Source: an uncultured Lachnospiraceae bacterium (GTDB lineage: Bacteria; Bacillota; Clostridia; Lachnospirales; Lachnospiraceae). Taken from it: a stretch of 63,275 nt of DNA. Below the pieces are notes generated by a model. The model did not search any database. It saw only the letters and a list, made by a program, of their open reading frames with translations, and was not told the DNA's origin. A program made the position numbers and the translations under genes. Of the stretch, positions 44,683-53,313 are shown one piece after another. The stretch is from positions 1-63,275 of the forward strand of contig CANQTL010000017.1 in assembly GCA_947626775.1 (NCBI GenBank), in the 5' to 3' direction. The number at the start of each line of letters is the position of its first letter. The stretch's first letter is position 1.

Positions 44683-44955
44683 CTATATTCTGTGCATCTG
44701 GTCAAAAATCTCTTCTTTCTGGCACTTGATGATCACGCCGATCTTCCTGCCCAGCTCTTCCAGATCTCCCGCCATCTCGCCGAAATCTCTGGCAGCCTGG
44801 TTGGTGTCCACAATCATCATCATGTTAAAATAATCCTGTACGATCGTCTGAGAAATATCCAGGATATTGATACCGTTGTCTGCCAGATAAGTACACACTC
44901 TGGCAATAATGCCCACCGTATCTTTGCCCACTACCGTAATGATCGTCTTTTTCAT
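44683..44955 (-). CDS. ACT domain protein (UPF0237)
   Basis: 90 residues, a single ACT domain: TIITVVGKDTVGIIARVCTYLADNGINILDIS is the amino-acid-binding half. GGAGAG is 6 nt before the ATG. It is probably a regulator of the neighbouring UPF0210 protein, with which it is commonly paired. A structured repeat of about 140 bp separates the two genes. Confidence 0.94.
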   Translation of the reverse strand: MKKTIITVVGKDTVGIIARVCTYLADNGINILDISQTIVQDYFNMMMIVDTNQAARDFGEMAGDLEELGRKIGVIIKCQKEEIFDQMHRI

Positions 44956-45006
44956 CGTCTCTCTCCTTGTTATCGTTCTCTGTTTACAGGCCTAAATCCC
45001 GCGCTT

Positions 45007-45804
45007 TCACCACTCTATCATCTGCGACACTTCGCTGCGCTTCGCCACATACAGCGGGAAATCGTCTCCTTTGTACGGCGTATCCGACATCGTCACCTCA
45101 ACCCTGACCGACTCGTAAGCCAGCTCCGGCAGATTGTTCTCCTGGCTCAGATGCCCCAGCATCACGGCGCGCATCCCGTCATGCAGCAGCCTGCTTAAAA
45201 GCTTCCCCGCTGCCTCATTGGACAGATGCCCTCTGTCGCCGAGAATCCGCTGTTTCAGATAATACGGATAGGGACCGGCCTGCAGCATACGGATATCGTG
45301 ATTTGCCTCCAGATAGAGGATATCCAGATCCCGCAGACATTCCACCGTATAGTCATTGTAACAGCCAAGATCCGTGATAACCGCCGCTTTCTTTCCATCG
45401 TGGGCGATCCGGTACGCCACCGGCTCGGCGGCGTCATGGGAGGTTCGTATAGGATAGAGCGTCATATCTTTTACCGTACATTTCTCGTCCTCCCTGACAT
45501 AGTGAAAAAGTTCCTCGTCAATCTGCCCCAGCGTGTGCGTCTGTCGGATTGCATTGATTGTTCCTCGCGTGCCGTAGATCGGCAGCGCGTATTTTCTGGC
45601 GATTACGCCGAGCCCGCTTATGTGGTCGGCATGCTCGTGCGTGATAAAAATACCGTCTATCTCCGATAATCTGACGCCAAGCTCGGCAGCCCCCGCCTCG
45701 ATCCTTTTGCCGCTGATCCCCGCGTCGATCAGAAGATGCGTGGCGTCGGAACCCACATAGACACAGTTCCCGCTGCTGCCGCTGGCAATGCTGCATAATC
45801 TCAT
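45007..45804 (-). CDS. MBL-fold metallohydrolase (WalJ/YycJ type)
   Basis: 265 residues. The start CSIASGSSGNCVYVG and the metal-binding THEHADH (HxHxDH) mark the YycJ/WalJ group of metallo-beta-lactamase-fold hydrolases. A later LGHLSQENN and LYLEANHD supply further metal ligands. Family members are probable 5'-3' exonucleases linked to DNA repair and cell-wall coordination. No WalRK two-component genes are adjacent. It follows the FtsA-like gene by 39 bp. Confidence 0.92.
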   Translation of the reverse strand: MRLCSIASGSSGNCVYVGSDATHLLIDAGISGKRIEAGAAELGVRLSEIDGIFITHEHADHISGLGVIARKYALPIYGTRGTINAIRQTHTLGQIDEELFHYVREDEKCTVKDMTLYPIRTSHDAAEPVAYRIAHDGKKAAVITDLGCYNDYTVECLRDLDILYLEANHDIRMLQAGPYPYYLKQRILGDRGHLSNEAAGKLLSRLLHDGMRAVMLGHLSQENNLPELAYESVRVEVTMSDTPYKGDDFPLYVAKRSEVSQMIEW

Positions 45805-45843
45805 AGTTACCGTCGTTCCCTTTTGTATATTTCCGCTTCGCTG

Positions 45844-48096
45844 TCAGCGCTTCCAGTAGATCTCGATCACCGCGCCGCCGTGAATATTCTCCATATACTG
45901 CGCGTCCCTGCCGTCAAGTTTCGTGACAATCCCGCTTCCCTGCGGCTTGGAGAGATCAAAATCGATGTACTCAAACACATCCACAAACACGTATTCCTTC
46001 TTGCCGGACAAGCGGATCTGCTGCCCGTTCACCGTCACGTAGATGGAATTGTCCGCCTGTGCGGGAACAGCGCCCGCAGTCTGTGCGTCCTGTGTATCCG
46101 CGGGCACATCCTTCCTATCCTCCCGCACGGTTCCGGCGTCTTCCGCCTCCCGCGCGTCAGCTTCGGCTCCGTCCTGCGCCTGTCCTTCAGATTCGTCCGC
46201 GTCCCCGGTCCGCGCCTGTTCTGCCGCGCCGTCCTCCGCTTTCGCCTCCCGCTTCACATAGCTGCCGTCGTCTTCCGGCAGATCTTCAAAGGAATCCGCC
46301 ACGCCGCTCTCATACTTATCGCGGTCGGACAGCTGCAGTGTCTCCATCGTCCAGATAACGGAAAAATTTTCATACACCTTCGTGTCCATATCTGCCAGCT
46401 TGTTGTTCACATAGATATTCATCTCCTGGTTGATGATCACGTCCATAAACTCCGCGATCTGACGCACCGTATAATATCCCAGAATCTCAATGGAATCGTT
46501 CTCCTGAATGCTGTAATATCCCGACTGCAGCTCGCCGTTCACACTGGCGAATTTCGGCAGATCCACCTTTTTCTCATTCACCTCCACACGCATGGTCGCG
46601 CCGTACTCCGGAAGCTGGTTGATATCAAGCTGCGCGGGTTCGCCCGCCGTAGACTCCTGCACGCGGATCTGATCGTTGGCGTGGACGGGGGTGTAAATGT
46701 CCGCCTCATTGCCGTTGACGGTGATCACCGCCGCCTCCCCGAGCGTTCCTCTGGTGATGCGCGCCTTGCCGTTCACCGTATAGTTGAGCTCTCTGCCTCG
46801 TTTCGGGAAGAGGCCGTCATTCGGGAACTCCGCCTGCATCGCCGCGTCCACTACCGCCACTTTATTGTTATCGTATATCTTGATCCTCTGTTCATTGAAG
46901 TACACGAAGATGAAATTGTTGCTCTGTTCGTAGAAACTCAGGCAGATTCCGATAGGCGTCACCATCAGGGAATCTCTCCTGGCGTCCGCCTCCAGAAATT
47001 CAATGTTCTGCATGACCTCCTCGCCGCGCACCGCGACTCTCTCCCTCTGGATTCCCAGCTTATCCGCCAGCGCGTCGGTATAACCCGGCAGCATACCGCC
47101 GCCGCCCACCACAAACACGGCGCTGACCGACTTGTCACCGTTCAGCTCCCTGATCTTATTGGCCACCCGGCCTGTCATATCTGAGATCACGTCTGCCGTC
47201 ACCTCTTGAATCTCCGCAGAGGAGATGGTCTGTGACAATCCCATGATATCCTTGTATTCGATCTGTTCCCTGACGCCGGTTTCCCGCTTGATGTGCTCCG
47301 CCGTCGCGAAGTCCACCAGACAGTGTTTGGCCACCACCTCCGTCAGGCTGTCCCCCGCGATGGGAATCATGCCGTAGGCGATGATACTGCCGTCCTTCGT
47401 CACCGAGATATCGGAGGTGCCCGCCCCTACATCGACCAGGGCGATGTTCAGCATACGGTACATTTCCGGTATCGCCACCTGGATCGCCGCGATCGGCTCG
47501 AGCGTCAGGTTCACCACCTCCAGTCCCGCCGCGCCCACGGCCTTGTACAGACCGTCCACAACGTCCTCCGGCAGGAAGGTCGCGATCAGATCCTCCCCGA
47601 TCGTCTTCGCCTTGTGCCCCTCCAGGTTTCCCATCTGATAGCCGTTCATATAATAGCGCACTACGGAATAGCCGACGCAGTAAAACCTGATATCGGTATC
47701 ATTGTTCTCCAGAAAAGTCTCGTAGGCTTTCTCCACGCCCATGGAGTCCAGCGCGTAGATATCCTCGCCGTTCACCTCGCGGTCACCCGGAAGTTCTGTG
47801 TCCACCCTGACTGTCACCGTGCGCAGCACACGCCCGGCGGCGGCGATACACACGTCCCTGAGCGGCCTGCCGATACGCTCCTCCAGCTCGTTTTTGACCT
47901 CGCTTATGGTCTCTCCGACCTTATAGATATCATGGATCTGACCGTCCAGCATGGAGCGGGTCTTATGCTCTCTGACGCTCTGCGTGACCACATAGAATTT
48001 TTCTCCGACACGGTAGCCCACCGTACCGACGATGCTCCTCGTGCCGATATCCAGCCCAAACACCAGCTGTCCCGGAAATTTCATTGCTTCTGACAC
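45844..48096 (-). CDS. FtsA-like ASKHA-family protein with extended C-terminus
   Basis: 750 residues, much longer than FtsA (about 420). The N-terminal half is an actin-like ATPase: FGLDIGTRSIVGTVG (phosphate 1), LVDVGAGTSDISV (phosphate 2) and FVVGGGGMLPGYTDAL (adenosine). The second half contains beta-rich modules and an acidic low-complexity linker (about 610-680), then a final domain with NSIYVTVNGQQ. Related proteins are annotated as FtsA or PilM-like; the exact role is unknown. The GTG at 48096 has GGGGGA upstream. The ATG at 48084 is the alternative. It overlaps coaE. Confidence 0.82.
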   Translation of the reverse strand: MSEAMKFPGQLVFGLDIGTRSIVGTVGYRVGEKFYVVTQSVREHKTRSMLDGQIHDIYKVGETISEVKNELEERIGRPLRDVCIAAAGRVLRTVTVRVDTELPGDREVNGEDIYALDSMGVEKAYETFLENNDTDIRFYCVGYSVVRYYMNGYQMGNLEGHKAKTIGEDLIATFLPEDVVDGLYKAVGAAGLEVVNLTLEPIAAIQVAIPEMYRMLNIALVDVGAGTSDISVTKDGSIIAYGMIPIAGDSLTEVVAKHCLVDFATAEHIKRETGVREQIEYKDIMGLSQTISSAEIQEVTADVISDMTGRVANKIRELNGDKSVSAVFVVGGGGMLPGYTDALADKLGIQRERVAVRGEEVMQNIEFLEADARRDSLMVTPIGICLSFYEQSNNFIFVYFNEQRIKIYDNNKVAVVDAAMQAEFPNDGLFPKRGRELNYTVNGKARITRGTLGEAAVITVNGNEADIYTPVHANDQIRVQESTAGEPAQLDINQLPEYGATMRVEVNEKKVDLPKFASVNGELQSGYYSIQENDSIEILGYYTVRQIAEFMDVIINQEMNIYVNNKLADMDTKVYENFSVIWTMETLQLSDRDKYESGVADSFEDLPEDDGSYVKREAKAEDGAAEQARTGDADESEGQAQDGAEADAREAEDAGTVREDRKDVPADTQDAQTAGAVPAQADNSIYVTVNGQQIRLSGKKEYVFVDVFEYIDFDLSKPQGSGIVTKLDGRDAQYMENIHGGAVIEIYWKR

Positions 48097-48689
48097 AATT
48101 TTTCCCCCAATTTCTCATTGATCTGCCTGCAAGTGTCCTCAAACGGCCCGCCGTTCTCGATCACGAAATGGCAGCGCTCATAGAAAGTCTGCTCCGCAAG
48201 CTGTCTGCGCATAATACCGTCGATCTTTTCGTCCGGGTAGCCTCTGGACGCTTTCAGCCTCTCCCTGCGCACGCTCTCGCCGGCATGGACATACCACATT
48301 TCATCGACGATCTGCTCATAGCCGTCCTCGATGAGCAGCGCCGCCTCCAGGAACAGATAGTCGTACCTATCTTCCTGCCGCTCGCGCGCAATCTCCTGCA
48401 GCAGATATGTCTTGACGGCAGGGTGCACGATCTCATTGACCAGCGCAAGGAGCCTTCCGTCCGAGAAGATCGCCGCGGCCATCTTCTTCCTGTCGATTCT
48501 GCCGTCGGGCGCAAGGATCCGCTCCCCGAGAAGTTCTGTGAGGGGCCGGTAACACGGCCCGCCCGGCTCCTCCAGTTCATGCGCCGTCTGATCGGCCATG
48601 ATAACGCGGCAGCTGGCATGTCTCTCGAGATAGGCCAGCACTTCCGACTTACCGCTTCCGACCCCGCCTGTGATCCCTATCACTTTCAT
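48081..48689 (-). CDS. coaE: dephospho-CoA kinase
   Basis: 202 residues. The P-loop is GITGGVGSGKSEV, and the CoaE segment VIMADQTAHELEEPG and IVHPAV follow. It performs the last step of coenzyme A synthesis. GGGA is near the ATG. It lies 12 bp after polA and overlaps the FtsA-like gene by up to 16 bp, a compact polA-coaE-ftsA-like operon. Confidence 0.96.
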   Translation of the reverse strand: MKVIGITGGVGSGKSEVLAYLERHASCRVIMADQTAHELEEPGGPCYRPLTELLGERILAPDGRIDRKKMAAAIFSDGRLLALVNEIVHPAVKTYLLQEIARERQEDRYDYLFLEAALLIEDGYEQIVDEMWYVHAGESVRRERLKASRGYPDEKIDGIMRRQLAEQTFYERCHFVIENGGPFEDTCRQINEKLGEKLCQKQ

Positions 48690-48701
48690 GTCCCTTGACT
48701 C

Positions 48702-51407
48702 CTATTTGGCCTCATACCAGTCGCTTCCGGTATGCAGATCGATCTCCAGCTTCACGGCAAGATCCGCCGCGCTCTGCATCTCCTCCGTCAAGATACGCCG
48801 CACCTGTTCTTCTTCCTCCACATAGGTCTCGATCAGTAGCTCGTCATGCACCTGCAGGATCAGTCTCGACCGCAGGCGCTCCGTGTGCAGCCTCTCCCAC
48901 ACGCGTATCATGGCGATCTTCATGATATCTGCAGCCGTCCCCTGAATCGGCGAATTCATGGCCACGCGCTCGCCGAAAGAACGCTGCATGAAATTGCCCG
49001 ACGCAAGCTCCGGGATCGGTCTTCTGCGCCCGAACATCGTCGTCACATATCCGTCCCGCTTCGCGTTCTCCACCGTCGTATCCAGGAAACGCCGGACGCC
49101 GGGATAAGTCTGAAAATACTGTTCGATGTATTCCGCCGCCTCTTTTTTCGAGATGCTCAGATCCTGGCTCAGTCCAAAAGAACTGATGCCGTAGACGATG
49201 CCGAAATTGACCGCCTTGGCATTGCGTCTCTGCAGATCCGTCACCTCCTCAAACGGCGTGTGGAACACCTTGGACGCGGTGATCCGATGGATGTCCTCGT
49301 CCATCCTGTAAGCTTCGATCAGCTGTCTGTCGCCGGACATATGCGCCAGTACCCTGAGCTCGATCTGCGAGTAATCCGCATCCATGAAGAGGCAGCCCTC
49401 CATCGGCACGAACACCTTGCGGATTCTCCTGCCGAGTTCCATGCGCATCGGAATATTCTGCAGATTGGGCTCCGTGGAACTGATCCTGCCGGTGGCGGTG
49501 ATCGTCTGGTTGAACGTCGAGTGAATCCTGCCGCCCTCGTCAATATATGCCGCGAGTCCGTCCGCATATGTGGATTTCAGCTTGGCGAGTCCTCTGTATT
49601 CCAGAATATCCGACACAATCGGATATTCCGGCGCCAACTTCTCCAGCACGTCCGCCGCTGTGGAATAGCCGGTCTTCGTCTTCTTGCCTCCGCGAAGTCC
49701 CATCCTGTCAAACAGGATCTCTCCCAGCTGCTTCGGAGAATTGATATTGAACTCGCACCCCGCCTGCCGGTAAATCTCCTGCTCCAGCTCGCCGATCCTG
49801 CCGGTCAGCGCCTCCCCGTATGCTCTGAGCGCGGCGGGCTTCACCATGACCCCATACCGCTCCATATCGTAGAGCACTTTTGTCAGCGGCATCTCGATCT
49901 CATACAGCAGATCATACATGCCCTGCTCTTTCAGTCTGCCGCGCAGAACCGGCGCAGCCGCCAGACACACATAGGCGTGATAGCAGGCGAAATCTGCGAA
50001 CGCTTTCGGATCCTTCTCACGGGCCTGCACATAGGAAGCTTTTCCACACATCTGCGCCCGGTCCGGTATCGTGAGTCCCAGATATTCTCCGGCGATGTCC
50101 GCGGTCTCGTAATCGTTTTTCAGCGGGTTCAGAAGATAGGCCGCGATCAGAATGTCAAAATATCGTTTCTGCCTGAAAGGCAGCATCACGTCCGCCCCGT
50201 CCTGCGCCTTTTCGCTCTGCTCCGGCTCTATCGCGCCGTACAGTCTCTTGCTGTCAAAAACGCTGATCCTGCACAGACCGTCTGCGCTCAGTCCCGCCAG
50301 TCTGTCCGACAGATACCCCGCCGTCACAAAACCGCCACAGGGTATGAAGCGCACCTTCTGCGCGCTCACCGCGACCGCCGCCCCGGCCATGCCGTCAGCG
50401 TCTGCCAGAACCGCCAGCCCGATCTCCCGCGGCCCGCCGTCCGCCTCCGGCGTCCGGCACTCGTCAAACAGCGCCTCCGCCTCCGCGAGATCGCCAATCT
50501 CTCGGAAGTATGCCGTCTGCTCATTGGACACGGCGACGTCCTGCTCAAAGCGGGACAGAAGATTTTTAAATTCCAGTTTTTTGCACAAAAGATAGGCTTC
50601 CCGCGTATAGAAATCCCCCACCTTTGCGTCTTCGAAGCGATAGTCGATCTCGCTGTCGGTTCTGATCGTGGCAAGCGTCCTGCTCAGCTCTGCCAGCTCT
50701 CTGTTTTCGATCAGGGATTCTCTGACGGCCTTTTTCGAAATCTCCTCTGTATGCGCATAAATATTGTCCAGGGAGCCAAAGCGTACCATCAGCTCCGTAG
50801 CGGTCTTTTCCCCGATCTTAGGCACGCCCGGAATATTGTCCGCCGTGTCGCCCATAAGCGCCTTCAGATCGATAAACTGCACCGGATTGACCTGATACCT
50901 GGCCTCCACATCTTTCGCATAATAATCTTCAATCTCCGTCCTGCCGCCCTTGGTCTTGGGGATCCTGATCCGGATATGCTCCGAGGCGATCTGCAGAAGA
51001 TCGCGGTCCCCCGACACCAGCGCGACTTCCATACCCTCGCGCTCGCCGCGCTTCGCGATCGTCCCCAGGATATCGTCGGCTTCAAGCCCGGCTTTCTCCA
51101 CGGCGCAGATTCCCATCGCCGTCAGCATCTGTTTCATGAGCGGCACCTGTTCGCGCAGCTCCTGCGGCATAGGCTTTCTGGTCCCCTTATACGCCTCATA
51201 GATCTCATGGCGGAAGGTCGGAGCGTGTACGTCAAACGCCACCGTCAGATAATCCGGCTTTTCCTCCTCCAGGATCTTAAACATGATATTCAGGAATCCA
51301 TACACGGCGCCTGTGTGCACGCCCTGACCGTTCGTCAGATCAGGCAGCCCGTAGAAAGCTCTGTTCAGGATGCTGTGTCCGTCTATCAGTACCAGTTTTC
51401 CGCTCAT
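48702..51407 (-). CDS. polA: DNA polymerase I
   Basis: 901 residues. The N-terminal 5' nuclease domain (about 1-290) has AFDVHAPTFRHE and the GDTADNIPGVPKIGEKTA helix-hairpin-helix. The middle proofreading-like domain (about 310-500) lacks the DEDD acidic residues I would expect, as in Bacillus Pol I. The polymerase domain has motif A (DADYSQIELRVLAHMSGD), motif B (RRNAKAVNFGIVYGIS) and motif C (QVHDELLIE). It fills Okazaki gaps and repair patches. Confidence 0.97.
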   Translation of the reverse strand: MSGKLVLIDGHSILNRAFYGLPDLTNGQGVHTGAVYGFLNIMFKILEEEKPDYLTVAFDVHAPTFRHEIYEAYKGTRKPMPQELREQVPLMKQMLTAMGICAVEKAGLEADDILGTIAKRGEREGMEVALVSGDRDLLQIASEHIRIRIPKTKGGRTEIEDYYAKDVEARYQVNPVQFIDLKALMGDTADNIPGVPKIGEKTATELMVRFGSLDNIYAHTEEISKKAVRESLIENRELAELSRTLATIRTDSEIDYRFEDAKVGDFYTREAYLLCKKLEFKNLLSRFEQDVAVSNEQTAYFREIGDLAEAEALFDECRTPEADGGPREIGLAVLADADGMAGAAVAVSAQKVRFIPCGGFVTAGYLSDRLAGLSADGLCRISVFDSKRLYGAIEPEQSEKAQDGADVMLPFRQKRYFDILIAAYLLNPLKNDYETADIAGEYLGLTIPDRAQMCGKASYVQAREKDPKAFADFACYHAYVCLAAAPVLRGRLKEQGMYDLLYEIEMPLTKVLYDMERYGVMVKPAALRAYGEALTGRIGELEQEIYRQAGCEFNINSPKQLGEILFDRMGLRGGKKTKTGYSTAADVLEKLAPEYPIVSDILEYRGLAKLKSTYADGLAAYIDEGGRIHSTFNQTITATGRISSTEPNLQNIPMRMELGRRIRKVFVPMEGCLFMDADYSQIELRVLAHMSGDRQLIEAYRMDEDIHRITASKVFHTPFEEVTDLQRRNAKAVNFGIVYGISSFGLSQDLSISKKEAAEYIEQYFQTYPGVRRFLDTTVENAKRDGYVTTMFGRRRPIPELASGNFMQRSFGERVAMNSPIQGTAADIMKIAMIRVWERLHTERLRSRLILQVHDELLIETYVEEEEQVRRILTEEMQSAADLAVKLEIDLHTGSDWYEAK

Positions 51408-51438
51408 GCAGTCCTTATCCCTTCTTCGTTCTCTGTCG

Positions 51439-51762
51439 CTACAGCTGGAAGACGATATACAGCGCGACTATAATTGCGAGCGCGACCGCCGCCTCCAGAC
51501 CGATCAAAACATACCACAATGTATGATGGAGCCTGACACGCCGCTGCGCGTCCTCCAGCTTCATGAGAAGTTCCTCCTGAAGATTGAAATTGCTGCCCCG
51601 TTCCAGACGATCCAGCCCTTCCGCAACCAGGAACTGTATCGACAACTCTTCCCTGCACTCCGGGCAGCTCTCCACATGCCCTATAAACTCTTCCAGTCTG
51701 CCGCCGTCCAGTTCGTCCGACAAAAAGTATGGTATTTTTTTCTCCGCGTCTTTACAGTTCAT
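51439..51762 (-). CDS. zinc-finger (zf-HC2) membrane protein
   Basis: 107 residues from the ATG at 51762. The N-terminal HVESCPECREEL is the HxxxCxxC anti-sigma zinc finger. One transmembrane helix lies near the C-terminus (about 82-105), and almost nothing follows outside. Such proteins usually hold an ECF sigma factor, but no sigma gene is adjacent. A promoter is readable at 51820-51847. It lies 31 bp before polA. Confidence 0.8.
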   Translation of the reverse strand: MNCKDAEKKIPYFLSDELDGGRLEEFIGHVESCPECREELSIQFLVAEGLDRLERGSNFNLQEELLMKLEDAQRRVRLHHTLWYVLIGLEAAVALAIIVALYIVFQL

Positions 51763-51819
51763 ATCGCTGCCACTTCTTTCCGTGAGCCATAAGCCGCCGT
51801 ATGTGCCCATACAGATTTA

Positions 51820-51847
51820 ATTATATACCATATCGACAGGAAATCAA
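51820..51847 (-). promoter_or_regulatory. sigma-A type promoter of the zf-HC2 gene
   Basis: On the minus strand, -35 TTGATT (51842-51847), a 16-bp spacer and -10 TATAAT (51820-51825), about 60 bp before the start codon. It may also serve polA and coaE. Confidence 0.75.
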
Positions 51848-51865
51848 GCGCGAGCAGAGCAAGCC

Positions 51866-51987
51866 TGTCAGCTTGGCTCATTGCTCGCGTAACGAGCTGA
51901 AACACTCTTTGCGAGTTTCACTCGTTATCGCGGCATTCGCCAAATTGACAGACAAGCCTGTCAGCTTGGCTCATTGCTCGCGTAAAA
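51866..51987. repeat. modular intergenic repeat, copy B
   Basis: A second copy of the 122-bp element at 34585-34706, differing at only a few positions. It has the same terminal direct repeats and the same central palindrome region. As in copy A, its right end runs into the A/T tract of an intrinsic terminator. The left end is just upstream of the zf-HC2 promoter. Confidence 0.8.
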
Positions 51988-52032
51988 AAATCATGCCGAA
52001 AGTTCTGCGCGTGCAATCTCTTCCGGCATGAT
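51984..52032 (-). terminator. intrinsic terminator of the bactofilin operon
   Basis: Arms ATCATGCCG and CGGCATGAT (51990-51998 and 52024-52032) are followed on the minus strand by TTTTTTT. It lies 30 bp after the bactofilin stop. Confidence 0.85.
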
Positions 52033-52061
52033 CTCTGTCTCTTCCTGGAACCGTATGCGCC

Positions 52062-52505
52062 TTATGCCTCTTTGGCGGTCTTGCTCTCCCCGGCCTCCTT
52101 TGGCTCTGCCGCCGCGGAAACGCTCCCGGGCTGTCTCTCCAGCGCCGCCGTCATAGTGCATCTGCCGTCGAAATTCGCCCCCTCGTCGATCACGATGGAG
52201 GCGGCCGTGATATTGCCGGCGATCCTGCCTGTCGAGAGGAGCTCCAGCTTGCCGCTGACCACAATATCCCCGTCCACCTTGCCGGAGATGATGACGCTCT
52301 GTGCCGTGATGTTTCCCTTGACCTGTCCCTCGGCGCTGAGAATCAGCTTCTTGTCACAGCTGCAGTTGCCGTTGATGACGCCGTCTATCCGCACCGCTTC
52401 CGGAGACGTCAGGTCCCCGTCAAAGACGGTTCCCGCCCCGATCATCGTTCCGATCTTCGTGCGCGCGTCGTCCGCATAAGTCTCGTTTTTGTTTTTTCCC
52501 AACAT
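52062..52505 (-). CDS. bactofilin family protein
   Basis: 147 residues from the ATG at 52505, with AAGGG upstream. The central 100 residues show the short hydrophobic repeat of the bactofilin beta-helix (GDLTSPEAVRIDGVINGNC, GQVKGNITAQSVIISGKVDGDIVVSG). Bactofilins polymerise without nucleotides and organise cell-wall enzymes. It is encoded 13 bp after an M23-like gene, a conserved pairing, and in the same operon as a GH25 lysozyme. Confidence 0.92.
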   Translation of the reverse strand: MLGKNKNETYADDARTKIGTMIGAGTVFDGDLTSPEAVRIDGVINGNCSCDKKLILSAEGQVKGNITAQSVIISGKVDGDIVVSGKLELLSTGRIAGNITAASIVIDEGANFDGRCTMTAALERQPGSVSAAAEPKEAGESKTAKEA

Positions 52506-52518
52506 AATTTCCCTTTCC

Positions 52519-53283
52519 TTATCCTTTTGCTTCAAACACGATCAGCGGATCGATCGCTTTGCCCTCCTGGAAGACCTGATAATCCAGCCGCTGATTGTCG
52601 CCGCCGACCGCAGCCAGCGCGTCCCCCGTCCGGACCCGGTCGCCCGCCTTACACAGCGTCTCCGCCGCCTGCGGCAGCATGTACCGCGTCCGATAGCCGT
52701 TGCCGTGGTCGATCTCGATGACGAGCGGATAATCGCCGTCCGCCCCGATATAAGTAACCGTGCCGTCCCCGGCCGCGACGATCGACCCATTTTCTTTCGT
52801 ATTGATAGAGACATAGGGCGCGCTCTCAGAAAACTTCTGAAAGACCTCCCCCGCTTCCGAGTACGGATACCGGCTCGGATATGCGGAATCCGCAGAGAAC
52901 TCCTCCTCTTCCGCTCCGCCCGCCTTGCCGGTCTTCGCCGCCGCAAGCAGCGCCTTATTCTCCGTCGTCAGTTCCTCAAGACGGCGATCCAGCGCCTCAT
53001 TCTCTTCCTTCAAAAGCTGTATGCTCTTCTCCTGCTCCACAACCTTATCGAGCAGTTCGGACTCCCGCGTGACCTCGCTCGCATTCACGTAATTCGCCGT
53101 CGTCCGATCCGCCCCCAGATAGCGATAAGCCATCCATCCGAAGGCCGCGCAGACGCACAGAGCCAACACCGCAAGCAGCCGGAGGCACGAAGCTCCGACA
53201 TGATAATGTCTTGCATTCTGCCCCGTATTGGAGATCAGGAGAACCGAAAAAGATTCCTTATGCCTGTGTTTACGACGTCTCAT
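52519..53283 (-). CDS. M23/LytM-like protein, probably non-catalytic
   Basis: 254 residues. The third in-frame ATG (53283) is preferred because GGAG lies 6 nt upstream. One transmembrane helix (about 36-56), a coiled coil (about 75-110), then a LytM fold (GSIVAAGDGTVTYIGADGDYPLVIEIDHGNGYRTRY ... GDRVRTGDALAAVGG). The active HxH of M23 peptidases reads LDYQV here, so zinc binding is probably lost. Degenerate LytM proteins act as amidase activators or scaffolds. It is followed by bactofilin. Confidence 0.85.
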   Translation of the reverse strand: MRRRKHRHKESFSVLLISNTGQNARHYHVGASCLRLLAVLALCVCAAFGWMAYRYLGADRTTANYVNASEVTRESELLDKVVEQEKSIQLLKEENEALDRRLEELTTENKALLAAAKTGKAGGAEEEEFSADSAYPSRYPYSEAGEVFQKFSESAPYVSINTKENGSIVAAGDGTVTYIGADGDYPLVIEIDHGNGYRTRYMLPQAAETLCKAGDRVRTGDALAAVGGDNQRLDYQVFQEGKAIDPLIVFEAKG

Positions 53284-53313
53284 AGGCATCTCCACTCCAT
53301 ATCAAAACTTGTT

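Noticed and set aside
48846..51473. 875-codon open frame on the plus strand
   Set aside because: It is the antisense shadow of polA, whose motifs are all complete on the minus strand.
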